A stretch of DNA of 64,000 nt from Theocolax elegans (GCA_026168455.1 CM047431.1:7586943-7650942); one strand, 5' to 3'. Shown: positions 22,381 through 34,274, counted from the stretch's first letter. Program-made: numbers and translations. The notes: a model not told the origin generated them from the sequence alone.

Positions 22381-23323
22381 AGATAAGTGACCTAAGAGAC
22401 CTACCTGCACAAGCTAACCGAATACCTACTAAACCCTTTACTATAACTACCTACTCGCACTGTAAACAAATCCTGCCTACCCTCACAGACTAAAAACCCA
22501 ATCCAAAGCACAACACATAGAAACACAGGTGAAGCACTAGGGTGGTCCTGGCGTTGAAGGCCATGGGCGAGCTCAGCTGACATCAGGTAGGCTTCTCCGG
22601 GTCTGACACCGCAAACAAGATAGATCAAGGAAGGCTATTAATGAAGAAGCCTCGAGGACCCTCTTTAGCTCCATAAGACTGCAGTCAAGGCGAAGAGGCA
22701 CTATCCAGGCGGTAAGCTGTGGAAGCTCTAACGCCAACTAGAATGCAGCTGTAAAAGAGTAACTTAATTACTACCAGCACGCATTAAGAGGACGAGGAGC
22801 ATGGAAGAGGATATACATACAGGTCAGGTTGCTTTACATAAACAATGTGTATAGCAGATCTATTAAAATATACACTAAATGAATACGCATACTCACGTAA
22901 TCCCCACAACGAGACAATTACCTGGAGCTGTATGAGGAGCGGCTATCGGTCATCATGGTTCGACGTCGTCATGGAGAGAGGATTATGGCGGCTCTGGACA
23001 GCGATGCGGCGGCAGGTGAGCTTCGTGCCAGAAACTCACACCGTACTAATTAGTTGAAGAACACAAAGATGGAACGAGTTACTTGTTACCTAGAAGGAAG
23101 TACAGCCGCATTGCAGACACGTATATCGCACCAGATCACCATACACCATACAGCAGACTTGCACCGCTACAGCCTGAATATAGTGGTAATTAACTCGCGC
23201 GCTCGATACGAGATCGATGTACTGCGTGCACGATACGTAACGCGCAAGTGCGCGGTACGATCGCGGCTCTCAAAATCGCCGAGAGCCACAGCTCTACGGT
23301 CGATCGACTCGACGACATCCCAA
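22381..23323. other. Moderate-GC region without identified genes
   Basis: Base composition is more balanced than around it. Short frames on both strands show no domain. CGGCAGGTGAGC at about 23010 resembles a 5' splice site. It could be an unrecognised element or an old exon; nothing firm. Confidence 0.35.
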
Positions 23324-23373
23324 CCCTAATACAAAATCTCACGTGAGTTCTCACGTGAGATTTTGTATTAGGG
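23324..23373. repeat. Perfect 24-bp palindrome
   Basis: 23324-23347 and 23350-23373 are exact complements separated by TT. The arm contains CTCACGTGAG, itself a palindrome with a CACGTG core. A perfect 50-bp palindrome can extrude as a cruciform and should be unstable unless recent or selected. Confidence 0.9.
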
Positions 23374-23699
23374 GAGACAGCCAGCTGCCAAAAGCACTAG
23401 CGAGTTGCGAGTGAGTGAAAGAGTGAGAGAGAGAGAGAGGAACACCTTCATGATTATAAGCGTCAGGGCTTACCCAATAAAGGTTGGTGAATTGCTTATC
23501 TCTCTGCTGATGGTATCGCTGCGTACCTTTAATTGTGTGTGCGAGCCTCCCTTTTCCTTCCCGTCCTTTCCAGTCCTCCCCTACAGCGTATCCGGGTGTA
23601 ACCCGTAATTCGGCCACGTATTGGGTTTGCGATCGTCTCTTAATCCCTCCTTTGAGCGCAAATACTGGCAATCGCCTGCATTAAGCAACAACAAAAATT

Positions 23700-23945
23700 C
23701 TTTTTTATTGTCATTGACTTTATTATTATTTTTTTTTATTATTTAACGTCGCTTCTTTTATGCTCCCAAATTGGTGCTAATCAGGGACGAAGGTCATACG
23801 ATGTCTTGGTGAAAAAAGCACTTGTTGAAAATACATTCCCCAGTGGTGCTTGTATCAATCGACCGGGGCCGGAATCGAATCTCGGACCTCCAGATTACGA
23901 GCCAGACGCCCTACCGACCGAGCCATCGCAGGCCTCACGTTATTC
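23700..23945 (-). mobile_element. tRNA-derived SINE, copy 1
   Basis: On minus, a tRNA-like head lies at about 23945-23870: GATGGCTCGGTCGGTAGGG as A-box region and GGTCCGAGATTCGATTCC as B-box region. It is followed by an unrelated body of about 130 bp and an A-rich tail (T-rich on plus, 23700-23740). The body (GTGCTTGTATC... to ...TTATTTAACGTCGC on plus) recurs at 60851-60970. Head, body and tail are the standard layout of a pol III SINE mobilised by a LINE. Confidence 0.7.
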
Positions 23946-23968
23946 TCACTTTATTTATTTATACTTTC

Positions 23969-24689
23969 ATAGTAATCCTTCAGATTAGTATCATAAATCT
24001 TACAGTGGTTGTAAAATTAAAAATCCAGCATTATAAATGTTTAAAAATTATGTTTTTATAATTGTATAATAATAATTGTATTTTTAACAGCTTGCAGGAG
24101 ATTAAATTAATACTGAAAAATGTGGAGATGCTTTTCTACTACTCCAAGGTAACTGCATACATTTTTTTGCAATGATCATGCTAACAGATTCATCGTTATA
24201 GGGCAACAAATATACATTTCTATTAATATTTCTGGAACTTTTCCCAGATATTTTGACCATAAGTGATCTTAATGGTTTAGACCCACTCTGGAAATTTATA
24301 GGCAGTTTCTGATTATAAAAAGACATCTTTTAGACAGTATTAGGTTTCCAGAGTCCTGAGCAGAATTGCAGATTTTCACTATTTAAGGTTTAAATTGCTT
24401 ACAATAGTATGACAGCATACATTTATGACTTAAAAAGTATTTTTAATGAAAAATTCAAAAAATTTTACAAAAAAAGTTATATTTATGTTTTTAGTGAAAA
24501 ATGCATCCCGTGGAAAATGGGCATATAATGCAAAAAAGTGCTAAAATGTTAATTTAGACTCTCTGTAACTTAAAATAATGGCCCGTAAACATCTGGAAAA
24601 ATTCAGCAGAACTACTGGACACTTCTAAAACATGTTCCCACAATTATAGCAATATTCATTTTTTTCATCTTCGATTTCACAGAGATTCA

Positions 24690-24692
<3 letters not shown>
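23969..24692 (+). repeat. Single arm of the long-TIR foldback family
   Basis: About 720 bp match the right arm of the element at 36719-38372 in the same orientation, from AGTAATCCTTCAGATTAGTA to the CACAGAG end next to (TA)n. It has small indels. The opposite arm is missing here, so this is a solo or truncated copy. The exon-like segment of the family is present but degraded (near 24090-24155). Confidence 0.75.

Positions 24693-24743
<51 letters not shown>
24693..24743. repeat. (TA)n microsatellite
   Basis: About 25 TA units directly next to the arm of the foldback family, matching the (TA)n beside both ends of the full copy and suggesting a (TA)n target. Confidence 0.9.
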
Positions 24744-24747
<4 letters not shown>

Positions 24748-24773
24748 TTAACAGCAGGATTACTTTTGAAGGT

Positions 24774-25210
24774 ATGAACTCACCCGTCACTAGATCGCAA
24801 CTGGTGACGGAGTGTCACCACGCTCTGGACAAATTAGTTGGCTCTCGCCCTCTGACCCTAATTTGGGTACCAGGTCATACTGACATCAAGGGAATCGAAG
24901 TGGCAGATAAACTGTCGAAGCAGACAAGCAGGGAAAAGTTCATCGGACCAAAGCCAGCGGATGGCATTTGCAACTTGGTTTTTGCAAAAATAACTCCACA
25001 GTGAATAGCTAATAAACACAAGGAACACAAGGAAAGCGCAAAAATAGTAACAGGAATATTGACTGGACATAGCGCACTGCTAAAACACAGCCACATGATA
25101 GGATTGAATTACTCAACATGTAGATTTTGCAAAATGGACGATAAAACGACGCTGCACATCGTCTGCAATTGTCCAGCCCTCATGAAAGCAATAAAACCTA
25201 TTTTGGGGAA
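24774..25210 (+). pseudogene. LINE RNase H domain and C-terminal zinc region (fragment)
   Basis: The frame 24774-25004 contains LTLIWVPGHTDIKGIEVADKL, the C-terminal part of a retroelement RNase H with the conserved His and Asp. After one stop the reading continues with LTGHSALLKHSHMIGL, a CRFC pair and a later HIVCNCPAL, matching the C-terminal CCHC-like region of I/R1-group LINEs. RT and endonuclease are absent, so the fragment is 5' truncated or interrupted by the (TA)n and foldback arm just upstream. No later part is recognisable beyond about 25210. Confidence 0.72.
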
Positions 25211-25739
25211 ATCTCCTGCAGAATAAAAATTGCGAAGCGGAGAACACTACAAAGATCATTTCCTTCTGGAACAGTATCTTTTAAATGTTCACATCGTTTT
25301 TCGAGGCCCGACTCGGAATTAATTAATAATAATAGTATACAATATTCACCATTTTTGGCTAATCTGCTCAAACGCATCTTCTACAACAACACGAGCTTAA
25401 GACAATCGCTTGTTAAATATTGTTTGGTTCCTAAAATACGGGTCAAAAGCACAGATAAGGAACAAGAAACATCATAGAGCTGCTTACAAGCTACATAGTT
25501 CCTCAAAAAAACATACGAACCGAATACATTAGAAAAAAATCAACACTGAAATCGAAATAAGCTGCGTGAATGATAAAAGTGTAGAAGCTGCTGAGCTGGC
25601 ACTAAGAATAATCTAAATCATTGTGAAATAGTACTAGAAAAACAGACTAATCCAAAAATAAAAATAGTTGATATTAACAATACAATTCAGATAAAAGAAA
25701 ATAAAATAAAAAATGGCAGTAACATAAGGAATTTTGCAA

Positions 25740-27415
25740 ACTTTAACACTAGTGGCAAAATACTATGTATGTATACCAACGTAAGAAATAAAACAGATAC
25801 AGTAATAATAGAAGTTATGCCAGAAATTTACAAGTATTTGCGGAAGAATGGAAATAAGATTTTTTCGGGTCATCATTGCTGTAAAGCATATGACCTTATT
25901 AATGTAGTGCCTTATTTTAATTGTGTAAGATATGGTCATAATTCGACTAAATGTAAGTAATAGAACTAATTTATCAACTGACCATTTGCCAACATACAGA
26001 ATTAGATGTAGCATTTTAAAGAAAAAGGTAAATAACTATTTCAAATCGATAGACTACCTGATCGCACCTGTAATACCAACATGGAATGAAACTAGTGCAT
26101 TAAGAGACATATGCAAAATGCAAACACATACGCTTATATACCAATGGAAGACAAAACCAACTATAATATCACAAAGAACAAACAGTCAAATCATCTCAAC
26201 AGAAACAACCACTTGACAATGAATACGCAACTAAATTTACTTGAAGACATACAAAAGAATCTAGAAACCTGTGATTGCGAATGAAAGGAAAAATAATAGT
26301 AATTTAATTTTATCAATGAACATTAGAAATCTAAAATTAACTTTTGAAATGCACCATATTTTTATTAAGAATCTTAAGATTGAACCGTACGCAATTATTT
26401 GTACTGAGGTATGGAAATGAGAATATTAACAGTTTCGTAAAATAAATGATTATAAAATTTATTATAACTATAGGGATATAAATAAAAATGATAGACTAGT
26501 ACCTTTAAACAATAAATACTATTATTACATTAAGTAGTAATAAACAGTTACAAATATTTTCGTTATATAAATCGCATGACTTTCCATGTACAGAATTCAT
26601 ATACAATCTTAAAACGCATTTAGACATTAAATGTAAAGTACAAAATCATGATTATTGGGGATTTTAATATTAATATAACGGAATGCAATAAAATAAGTTT
26701 AAACTTTTTAAATAACTTACTTGAGAAAGGTTTTCTACTAAGTTTCACTAATATCACAAGGCCAAAAAACAAACTTTAACATTAAAAATACATATAACAG
26801 ACACTACTCGATTTTCGAAAAATTAAAAAACAGGAAAATCACGACAAAAAGTAATGAAAAACAAAAAAGATTTTATTTATGCAGCTACGATAAGTTATTC
26901 TATGAACCGAATAAGGTGGACTGGCCAAAATATTTAAACGTGAATGATCCTGATGAAATTATCAAAACCATAATAAAGAATATACGATTATGTACTAAAA
27001 AAGCTAAGAAGATAAAAAAAATTCGAAAAAATCTAATATGATTCCTAGAAAAGACTGGATTACTAAAGCCATTATAACTTCTTGTAATAAGAAAAAAATC
27101 TTTACAATAGACTAAAATTGAATCCAAACAATGAAGAATTCTAAACACAATACAAAACATATGTGAAAACACTTAATAAGATACTCAAAGATGAAAAATT
27201 AAAATTCAACAAAAAATTGATTAAAGAAAATAAAAATAATTCAAAGAAACTCTGGTCATGCATAAATAATAAAATTGGTAGAAATAAAATAAAAAATAAA
27301 ACTTCCATAAAACAAATTCAAAGAGATGATAAGTTAATAATAAAAAACGAAAAAGAAATTGCAACATTTGGAATAATAAAAAATTTTTTTTATAATCTTC
27401 ATTTATTTTGTTAGT
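25740..27415 (+). pseudogene. Decayed LINE: gag-like ORF1, endonuclease and RT start
   Basis: The 25769-25960 frame ends in a zinc-knuckle-like motif (YFNCVRYGHNSTKCK, first Cys replaced). Around 26310-26680 the sequence shows the layout of an APE-type endonuclease, including IICTEVW and GDFNIN. From about 27020 to 27414 come a lysine/asparagine-rich region with SKKLWSCINNKIG and the stretch before the RT fingers. Stops and frame changes occur throughout. The RT palm is missing; similarity ends near 27415. It is an old, very AT-rich copy. The clade cannot be named with confidence (Jockey/CR1-like group suspected). Confidence 0.55.
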
Positions 27416-27655
27416 GAAGTACATACGATAATAGTTTAATATCAATTTTTCGCAAAATGGCGACCGTTTGAACAAAAAGTTGCATTTTTGACAAAAAAAC
27501 ATTACTTTAAATGTGTAGCTCTTTTGTTAAAGAAAACCAATTGCTACAATCGCGTGTATTTCACTAGATAATTATGTCAAGAAGCTACAGTTAAAATTTC
27601 AAGTCAATCAGATTTGCGAAATTTAAAAAATTTTGTATGTACAATTTTTTTACCT

Positions 27656-28650
27656 TCACTCTGCTATCCCAATACCATATAATTGACCTTCCAAGACCGT
27701 AGATTGCTCTTCCTCATCTTTTTTTGACGCTAAAATCCCGCGTCTCGCCTCTTTTCCGACGTCTGAGGTCCAGCGGTCAGCGGTCTTGATTCGCTCGTCA
27801 TCGGTCTCCGTGCCGAAATTATAAAAATTTGGTCCTGTTTGGACTACCCTTTCTTTTTTGCACGTGCCCGACACACTCTTTTTTTGCAACAATAAAATCT
27901 CCATAGGGTTTCGCATCAACAATACCTTTATAAGTTTTTGAATCCCCATCGCTAATGTAATTCATGTATTTTACATTATGCAATGTTTCGGAGCGTTGAA
28001 AAATTTGATTTACTGCATCGACTTCCATCTTACCAGCCGACCCTTGATGATTAGCATTGGAATTAGACACGTGGGCGGAACATACTTCTTTGTATTCAAC
28101 GGTACCTTTCTTTTTCTTCCAGTATTCACAAACTTTATAATACTTAGATTTGATACACACATATAGTACCTTGCCAGTATACCAAACCATCACAGTTACC
28201 AAGCCGAATAACGATGAAAATCCTCAATTTCTCTACAAACCGTCACCAGAAACTGTAAGCACATCAATTTCATCACGTTCGATAAATTTCTAATTCTCTT
28301 CTTCAGTTGTTATTTTATACAGAGTTCTCGAACGCGTGCTGAACGCGCAGAATTTTTTAATGCTATTAATCCCTATGACTAGCATTCGCATGGCTATAGT
28401 AATGCACGTGCTAATTTCATAAGCTCGATCGTTTATTATTGGGCATCTATTAATTAAGACATCGACAATTCAAGCAACTAACAATAATTTTGTACCCAAG
28501 TCTGTTTCCCTGCGAAAATCGCACTTCACTTTGACACTGTTAACTCTAACAATGTCTATCTTAAAAACAGCACAAAAGTTTAAAAGTCGGTAGCCAAAAT
28601 TACTATTTACATCCCTTTCACTATTTAATTCACTCATTTTTAAATGAGTG
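27656..28650 (-). pseudogene. Mutator-like (MULE) transposase fragment
   Basis: Frames 28202-27819 and 27949-27656, plus an upstream piece to about 28430, match the animal Mutator-like transposase family. The order is CPIINDRAYEI with a following helix, the DVLTVSGDG segment with the first catalytic Asp, YTGKVLYVCIKSKYYKVCEYW, KMEVDAVNQIFQRS, YISDGDSKTYKG with the second Asp, and KKECVGHVQKRKG. Both cysteines of the C-x2-C region are visible. A frameshift and stops separate the parts, and the N- and C-terminal regions are poorly preserved. The enzyme would catalyse DNA cut-and-paste transposition. No terminal repeats were identified. Confidence 0.72.
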
Positions 28651-28889
28651 GCGGTTAGGCGATCGCCTGTTGTTAATCTGCGCTTTTGCGATGAACTACT
28701 TAATTTATTGCCTTTGCAGCTATTCTAAACTTTACTACTCATTTCTAACACTTTTTCATTCAAAAAACAGTTCAAATATTGATCAAAACATAGTACTTTA
28801 ACCTCAACTGCAGCGTGGAATCGATCGAGTAAACAGAAGCTCTTCTAGCGTCGTTTACTAGGGAACGCGTCCTATACAGTGTATAATAC

Positions 28890-29316
28890 TTGATGAATGA
28901 TATACAGCGACATCTATACTTCAATTTTAAAATTCATTTTCAACGGTCGGTAAGTCACATATTAAATTACGACCGCCAAATTAAAAAAATCAAGCATCGC
29001 TATATTATAACAGATTGGTATCAAAAACCTACAATATCTGCCAGACTTAACAATTATTTCTCAAATCATCCAATTCAGTAAAAAAAGAACATTATCTATA
29101 ATTTAGTAGATCGAGCATTTTTGTTATCTAATGAATGTTTTCACTCAAAAAACTTTAAAATTGCACAAATGTTGTTATTAAACAATGACTATCCTATTGA
29201 ATTCATAATAAGACAAAATATGCAATTTCAAATTAATAAAATCAAAAACAATAGAACTAATAACCAGCCAACTTAAAAAATTAACCGCCTTAGTTATATA
29301 ACGCTTCCTTATACCA
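28890..29316 (+). pseudogene. Penelope-like element, RT C-terminal part
   Basis: The reading begins with TDWYQKPTISARLNNYFSNH. After a stop comes NLVDRAFLLSN with ECFHSKNFKIAQ and a later LLLNNDYPIEFI. This order is typical of the C-terminal RT region of Penelope-like retroelements. The catalytic YxDD part is not present upstream, so the element is 5' truncated. The MITE at 29321-29833 separates this from the endonuclease part. Confidence 0.7.
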
Positions 29317-29320
29317 TTAA

Positions 29321-29833
29321 GGGGATGTCGGAGCTATAGCCTCCATCAAAAGCCGCTCGATCTCACGGCTTCGAATGGCGCTGTAATCAGGTGTCGATTT
29401 CTACGTTAACGTACTTAAAACATAAATTATAAATTTTACAGCTACATAGAGCTGTTGAAAGATACTTTCCCCCCTAGCTATGACTAAACTTAAGGTAATT
29501 ATAATATTACTCTTGGCAGAAAATGTTTATTTTTTGAAAGAAATGTGAAATACGTCTCATATTCAATGAATCTATATCTGCGGTAATGCTACACGCAACG
29601 TATTTCACATTTCTTTAAAAAAATAAACATTTGCTGCCAAGAATAATATTACAATTACCTTAAATTTAGTTACAGCTAGGGGGGAAAGTATCTTTCAACA
29701 GCTCTATGTAGCTGCAAAATTTATAATTTATGTTTTAAGTACGTTTAGCGTAGAAATCGACACCTGACTACAGCGCCATTCGAAGCCGTGAGATCGAGCG
29801 GCTTTTGATGGAGGCTATAGCTCCGACATCCCC
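29321..29833. mobile_element. TTAA-flanked MITE with 236-bp inverted repeats, copy 2
   Basis: Arms 29321-29555 and 29598-29833 are near-perfect complements around a 42-bp loop, with the same ends and TTAA borders (29317-29320, 29834-29837) as the copy at 20527-21040. The two copies differ by only a few percent. It interrupts the Penelope-like element between RT and GIY-YIG, which dates it as the younger insertion. Confidence 0.9.
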
Positions 29834-29837
29834 TTAA

Positions 29838-30144
29838 CCAAAAACTGTACTAAAAAACTAGAACACACAAATATTGTCTATAAATTTAAATGCAAAACTT
29901 GCCCTGCCTCTTATGTTGGTGAAACGAAGTGTTGTTTAAAAACTAGGATAAATGAACAAAGAAATAATAAAAATCCAGATTCTGTGGTCAATCAATATGT
30001 ATCTCTTTTTAAACATGCATTTGACTGGGATGGCGTAAAAATTGTTGATAGCGAGTGTAATTACAACAGTTTGATTTCTGAAATGATACATATCAAAATT
30101 GATAGTAATAATATCAACAAGAAAGAAGATATTAAAAATTTTTA
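29838..30144 (+). pseudogene. Penelope-like element, GIY-YIG endonuclease part
   Basis: After the MITE the frame gives NIVYKFKCKTCPASYVGET, a C-x2-C pair and the YVG version of the YIG motif. It continues with LKTRINEQR, which carries the catalytic Arg, and VNQYVSLFKHAFDWDGVKIV, ending with SLISEMIHIK. The GIY-YIG domain nicks DNA and is diagnostic for Penelope-like elements with endonuclease. The reading is open to a TAA at 30144. With the RT piece it forms one 5'-truncated copy. Confidence 0.8.
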
Positions 30145-30769
30145 AATATGACTTATCTGCCAGTTCTTAGAAATTTAAATGCCTAATTAACAACCGTTTG
30201 ACGTTTCCTGTGTTTACACTCGCTACATATATATAAATACGACTATGTACACAAAATTTAACAGATCGTTTGACGCATCGATAATCCGATTAAAGGTACA
30301 AAATCTTTTATTATCAGTGTGTTTTCATATGTGCGTTCGCAATTGTAATTTTATTTTTTGTGTCTAATAACTAGCCTGAAAATCCCAACGAAACGTTGCT
30401 TGTAATAAAAAAATCTGTCTTTTTAAGATTTTTTGCTTTGCCTCCGTCAGATCGCATATAAGTTTTCGAGATTGACCTAAATATGAATTAAAAATTAATA
30501 TTATTAATGTATATAATGAGTAAGGGGTGGTTAACCTGCCGGGGCCAACAAGAGACGAGGGCCAATTTGTCCCCGTTGTTTGAAGGGTATAAGACAGTTT
30601 TTTAGTCCTGGTTAAAACTAAAGAACAACCCCCTATCCGGATGTGGTAAACCTGGATGGGTATCTCAACCCCCCCAATCTGAAGGTGTCGTGTGTACCGT
30701 ACTGAGCAGGCTAGTGGCCCCTGGGAGAAACTAGGGGTCTCTAATGGTGCTTTGGATGTGTGTTCCATG
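30145..30769. other. Moderate-GC stretch, probably non-coding part of a LINE
   Basis: The block 30530-30770 is G/C-rich and may belong to the R1-like fragment downstream. The minus frame 30364-30768 shows no domain and is treated as incidental. Confidence 0.3.
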
Positions 30770-31235
30770 GGTTAAGCCAAAAGCCAAAGCACACAAATTG
30801 GGAAGTCTTCGAACGGGACCTGAAGAGATATGTTACAGGGCTACTGACGTCTGTCAGATACATACCTACCTTAGAGGAAACTGCGCAGAGGTTAACCATC
30901 GCCCTTCACCAAGCTTTTGAGGGAAATTGCTGACTAAGAAAGAGGGAGCCTATAGATCATCTATATATCTGCTGGTGGACAGATAAAGTCAAAACAACTG
31001 AGAGGATCACATTGGAACTTATTACTGAGGAGAACAAGGAAACAAAAATATTTCTAGGAGATCTATAGAAGAGAAAGAGATTGATATAGATTCATCATAA
31101 GGAAAGCCTGAAAAGAAAGCTGGACTACTTTCTGCAGTAGAAAGGGCAGTAGAGGCATCTAAGCTGCACAAGATCCTGTCTAGTTAGTTTCCAGCCTCAG
31201 ATGAGGACACCTTGACTTATCTACTCAAAAACCAC
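30770..31235 (+). pseudogene. R1-like LINE fragment (endonuclease-RT linker)
   Basis: Segments in more than one frame read WEVFERDLKRYVTGLLTSVR, IPTLEETAQRLTIALHQAF and, later, KLHKILSS. This pattern lies between endonuclease and RT in R1/Jockey-group LINEs: a helix with W..F...L, then LE......L...I..A, then the LH.IL helix before RT. Stops and frame changes are frequent. No endonuclease or RT catalytic motif is present. Confidence 0.45.
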
Positions 31236-31252
31236 TACTCATTACTTATAGC

Positions 31253-31440
31253 TATAAGAAATTGCATATTGTTATAATAACTTGAAACTTTGCAAAATGA
31301 TAAATAGTTACATAACGAAGTGCAACACTTCTGGTTTTGCGTAAATTTGTTTTTATTAATTGTTGTAAGTAAAAGTAATTATTTTTTTGTCTACTATTTT
31401 GAATTTGTAATTGAATATGATACCTCCTTAAGTTAATTAA
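31253..31440 (-). repeat. Short dispersed repeat, copy 1
   Basis: About 180 bp match, inverted, the sequence at 38520-38705. Both can be read as similar peptides (TIYHF.K.Q.IIT at one end), but stop codons and lack of context argue for a non-coding repeat. No terminal structure was found. Confidence 0.6.
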
Positions 31441-33340
31441 CAATATCATTGTATTGTAATGTTAGTTTAGATTTTTAACACATTTCATATTTATAGAAAT
31501 ATTTTCTAATTTTATAGGTATCATTAAAAAAATTTTTTTTTTCTAATACATTCTTTATCTACAATTCTAGCATTATTAAAATCAAAGCTGTGGTGTTAAT
31601 TATTTATATGTTTATTTAAAAGAAATTCATTATCTGATTTTATTGTATCAGCTAGGTATTCCTTATTCTGCATCTTAATGGCATTTTATTTCCCCATGCG
31701 TGGAATATTGTTTACAATTAATTTTATAGAGCATGTTTGATTCTAAAACTGTATCATTTTTATCTTTACCATTAATACTTAATAAAATATTAAAGGATAA
31801 TAATAGTTGATTTTTTTAAAAACTATATTAATATAATAATAGAGGAAATGTAACGTTAACATTTGTCAAATTTCTATATTTTTCAAACAAAAATTTGTAA
31901 CTTTCTTTGTCTTAATTGATATAATAAATTGTTTATTACAAAAGATGTAATATCTAAAAAAAATGAAGATGGAGCATTTCCATTAAAATGTTACAATATT
32001 AATTAAATTAATTAATATAAGTTCATCAATATCAAATAAATAGACACTCAATAAATTACTGTTGTATTTTAACTTTATATACTATTTGCATATGAAACTA
32101 AAGTTTAACAGCAGCCAGATAGATTTATCCCTTTTAAACGATGCAAAATAACAAACAAGACATGTAAACACCTAAACACATAACATAAAATTTTAGAAAA
32201 TTCCATGAAATTTTTTAAAACACAATTAATGATAAATCTATATGGCTACTGCTATCTGGCTGCTAACTTCAGTTTCATTGTTTGCATTTTTTTATAAGAA
32301 TAAAAAACTACTTTATACAATTTTATATTGATTCAAGTATTTTATGTATGATTATTATTGAATATTACAAAAAAAGTAAAGTATCAGGATATTGTACGAT
32401 TATCTCCATCAACATTTCTTAATTTTACAAATATAATTTCATACTAAATTGCATGTCAATTAGCTTAATCAAAAAGTTGATAAATTCAACAAATAAAATT
32501 AAAAATTATAGTCAATGCACAGTATACCCTTTCAGATCAGGACACTAGCATGAGTTTCTATGTACAATATATGATTCTAGCTCTATCCTTTGTACAATTT
32601 AGCCTTATAATTTTTATATAAAATGAAACAATGAACAATAAAAAGATAAAAGCTCTAGTTAATGAGTATTAATTTAAGTTAATTTAATAATTACACAAAG
32701 ATAATACCAGTTCTTAACCTTTAGACTACTGAAAGCTAATAAATTATTACACTCTAAGTTCTAAAATATAAAAATAGCTAAAATGTCTGAAATATGATTA
32801 TTATTATACTTTTGAAAAAATTGAAAAAGGTAATATTCACATTTTAAAAATGAATAATTGTTGATTTATACATTCTAGCATCAAATTATATACTTAAAGG
32901 TTTAGAATGTAAAGTGTATATGATATTGAAAGTATTACTAAATAATTTATCGAAAACTTAATAAACTGAAAAAATATTAAAAAATAAATAATATATGATA
33001 TAAAAAGTTACGTAAATAACATATTATATATTAATATTAAAAAATAAAAAAACCGCAGGTGCAGTTAGATGTCTAATAGGTGCTACCGCGCACCTTGATG
33101 TATACTTTGTATATAGTTGATATATATAATCTCATTCCTATACTTGCGTCAGGCTCTATCAAGCCTTTTGATATATTAGATATAATTACATGTGTATAGA
33201 ATACTATTTAGTTTTAATTAAAAAATGTATTAGGTACAGATAAATGCAGCCGAAAATAAAATATAACTTGATGAATTCACTTGGGTAACAACACTAAATA
33301 AGAAGTACTACTAAACAGTTCTGTAGAAATAGAGTTTATT
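31441..33340. other. AT-rich intergenic DNA with a 200-bp foldback
   Basis: No coding potential seen. The only structure found is an imperfect inverted repeat at 32086-32290, whose arms share AACAGCAGCCAGATAG and GATTTATC. If the exon at 33808-34190 belongs to a large gene on minus, this region would be intron. Confidence 0.45.
32086..32290. repeat. Imperfect foldback repeat
   Basis: The left arm (about 32086-32133) and right arm (about 32231-32290) pair over TGCA, GAAACT, CAGCCAGATAG and GATTTATC with small gaps. It is probably a small MITE. Confidence 0.55.
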
Positions 33341-33348
33341 TACATTCT

Positions 33349-33349
<1 letters not shown>

Positions 33350-33394
<45 letters not shown>

Positions 33395-33413
33395 TATATA
33401 CATGTACATATAA

Positions 33414-33444
<31 letters not shown>

Positions 33445-33552
33445 AGCATTAGAAAAAATTATTAACAAATTTATTATTAAATCTTAAATATAAATCACAC
33501 TGTATATATATATATATATATATATACAGTATATATATATATATATATATCT
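33350..33552. repeat. (TA)n microsatellite cluster
   Basis: Three TA-rich blocks (33354-33388, 33420-33444, 33504-33551) with TACA interruptions. The last block forms ACTGTATATA/TATACAGTAT inverted words. Confidence 0.9.
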
Positions 33553-33807
33553 TCATGTTTTTGTATTAACTATTGAACACATTTACTCACTATAAAGCAG
33601 TATGCACTTCCTTAAGAAAAATTTTGGTACATAAGATTTAAATACTTCTTAACAAAAAGTAAAATCTATTAAAAACAACTTAATATATTTTAAAAATATG
33701 CCATAAGCTGATTAATTACTTTTAAACTCTTACATTTTAAGAAAAGTATCATTTCTATAATGTTTTGGTACCAATATTTTTCCACGTTCAACAAAATAAT
33801 CACTCAC

Positions 33808-34190
33808 TTTTCAGTAAACTCAATCTTGATTTGACTTGAATTTCCATTATTAACACACAGTTGTAGATCTTGGTCATCTTGAACCATAATGATATTATCA
33901 CAAATTCCATGTAACTTAAATACAGCTTTAGTATCATCACTTATTCTTCTTATAATCTTCATGGTACCTCCTTTACTACAATCATCACTGTAACCCCAAC
34001 GTAACCTCTGTCCATTCTCATTAATCAAACCAATTCCATGAATTTCTAATAAATTATATGCAATTAGATGAGCTGAGTTAATTGACAATGAGTTTGTTGA
34101 AACGTAATCACTGGTTTCCACCACAGGAGTCCAGTAAACCATTAATAAACTTATAAGAAATTTAAATCTAGATACAATAATTATAGCCAT
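33808..34190 (-). CDS. Possible first coding exon of a secreted or membrane protein
   Basis: The minus frame is open from 34274 to a stop at 33804. The ATG at 34190 gives MAIIIVSRFKFLISLLMVYW, which looks like a signal peptide with a basic n-region and a hydrophobic core, followed by a polar domain of about 105 residues with three Cys (DDCSKGG, LHGICDN, LQLCVNN). At the end of the frame AAAA|GTGAGT is a strong 5' splice-site match (exon end 33808). The exon therefore probably joins, in phase 2, to downstream exons at lower coordinates that were not found. An upstream ATG at 34250 exists but would bury the signal. No family is recognised. Codon use and lack of repeats suggest a host gene. Confidence 0.4.
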
Positions 34191-34274
34191 AGCAGACGGT
34201 GAACTTGATAACCTATGTTGTACTTGCGCCATAATAATAAACATGCTCATATGTGCTAATAACACACTAAACAC

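Noticed and set aside
30364..30768. 134-codon minus frame
   Set aside because: No domain; opposite to an R1-like plus-strand fragment and probably incidental.
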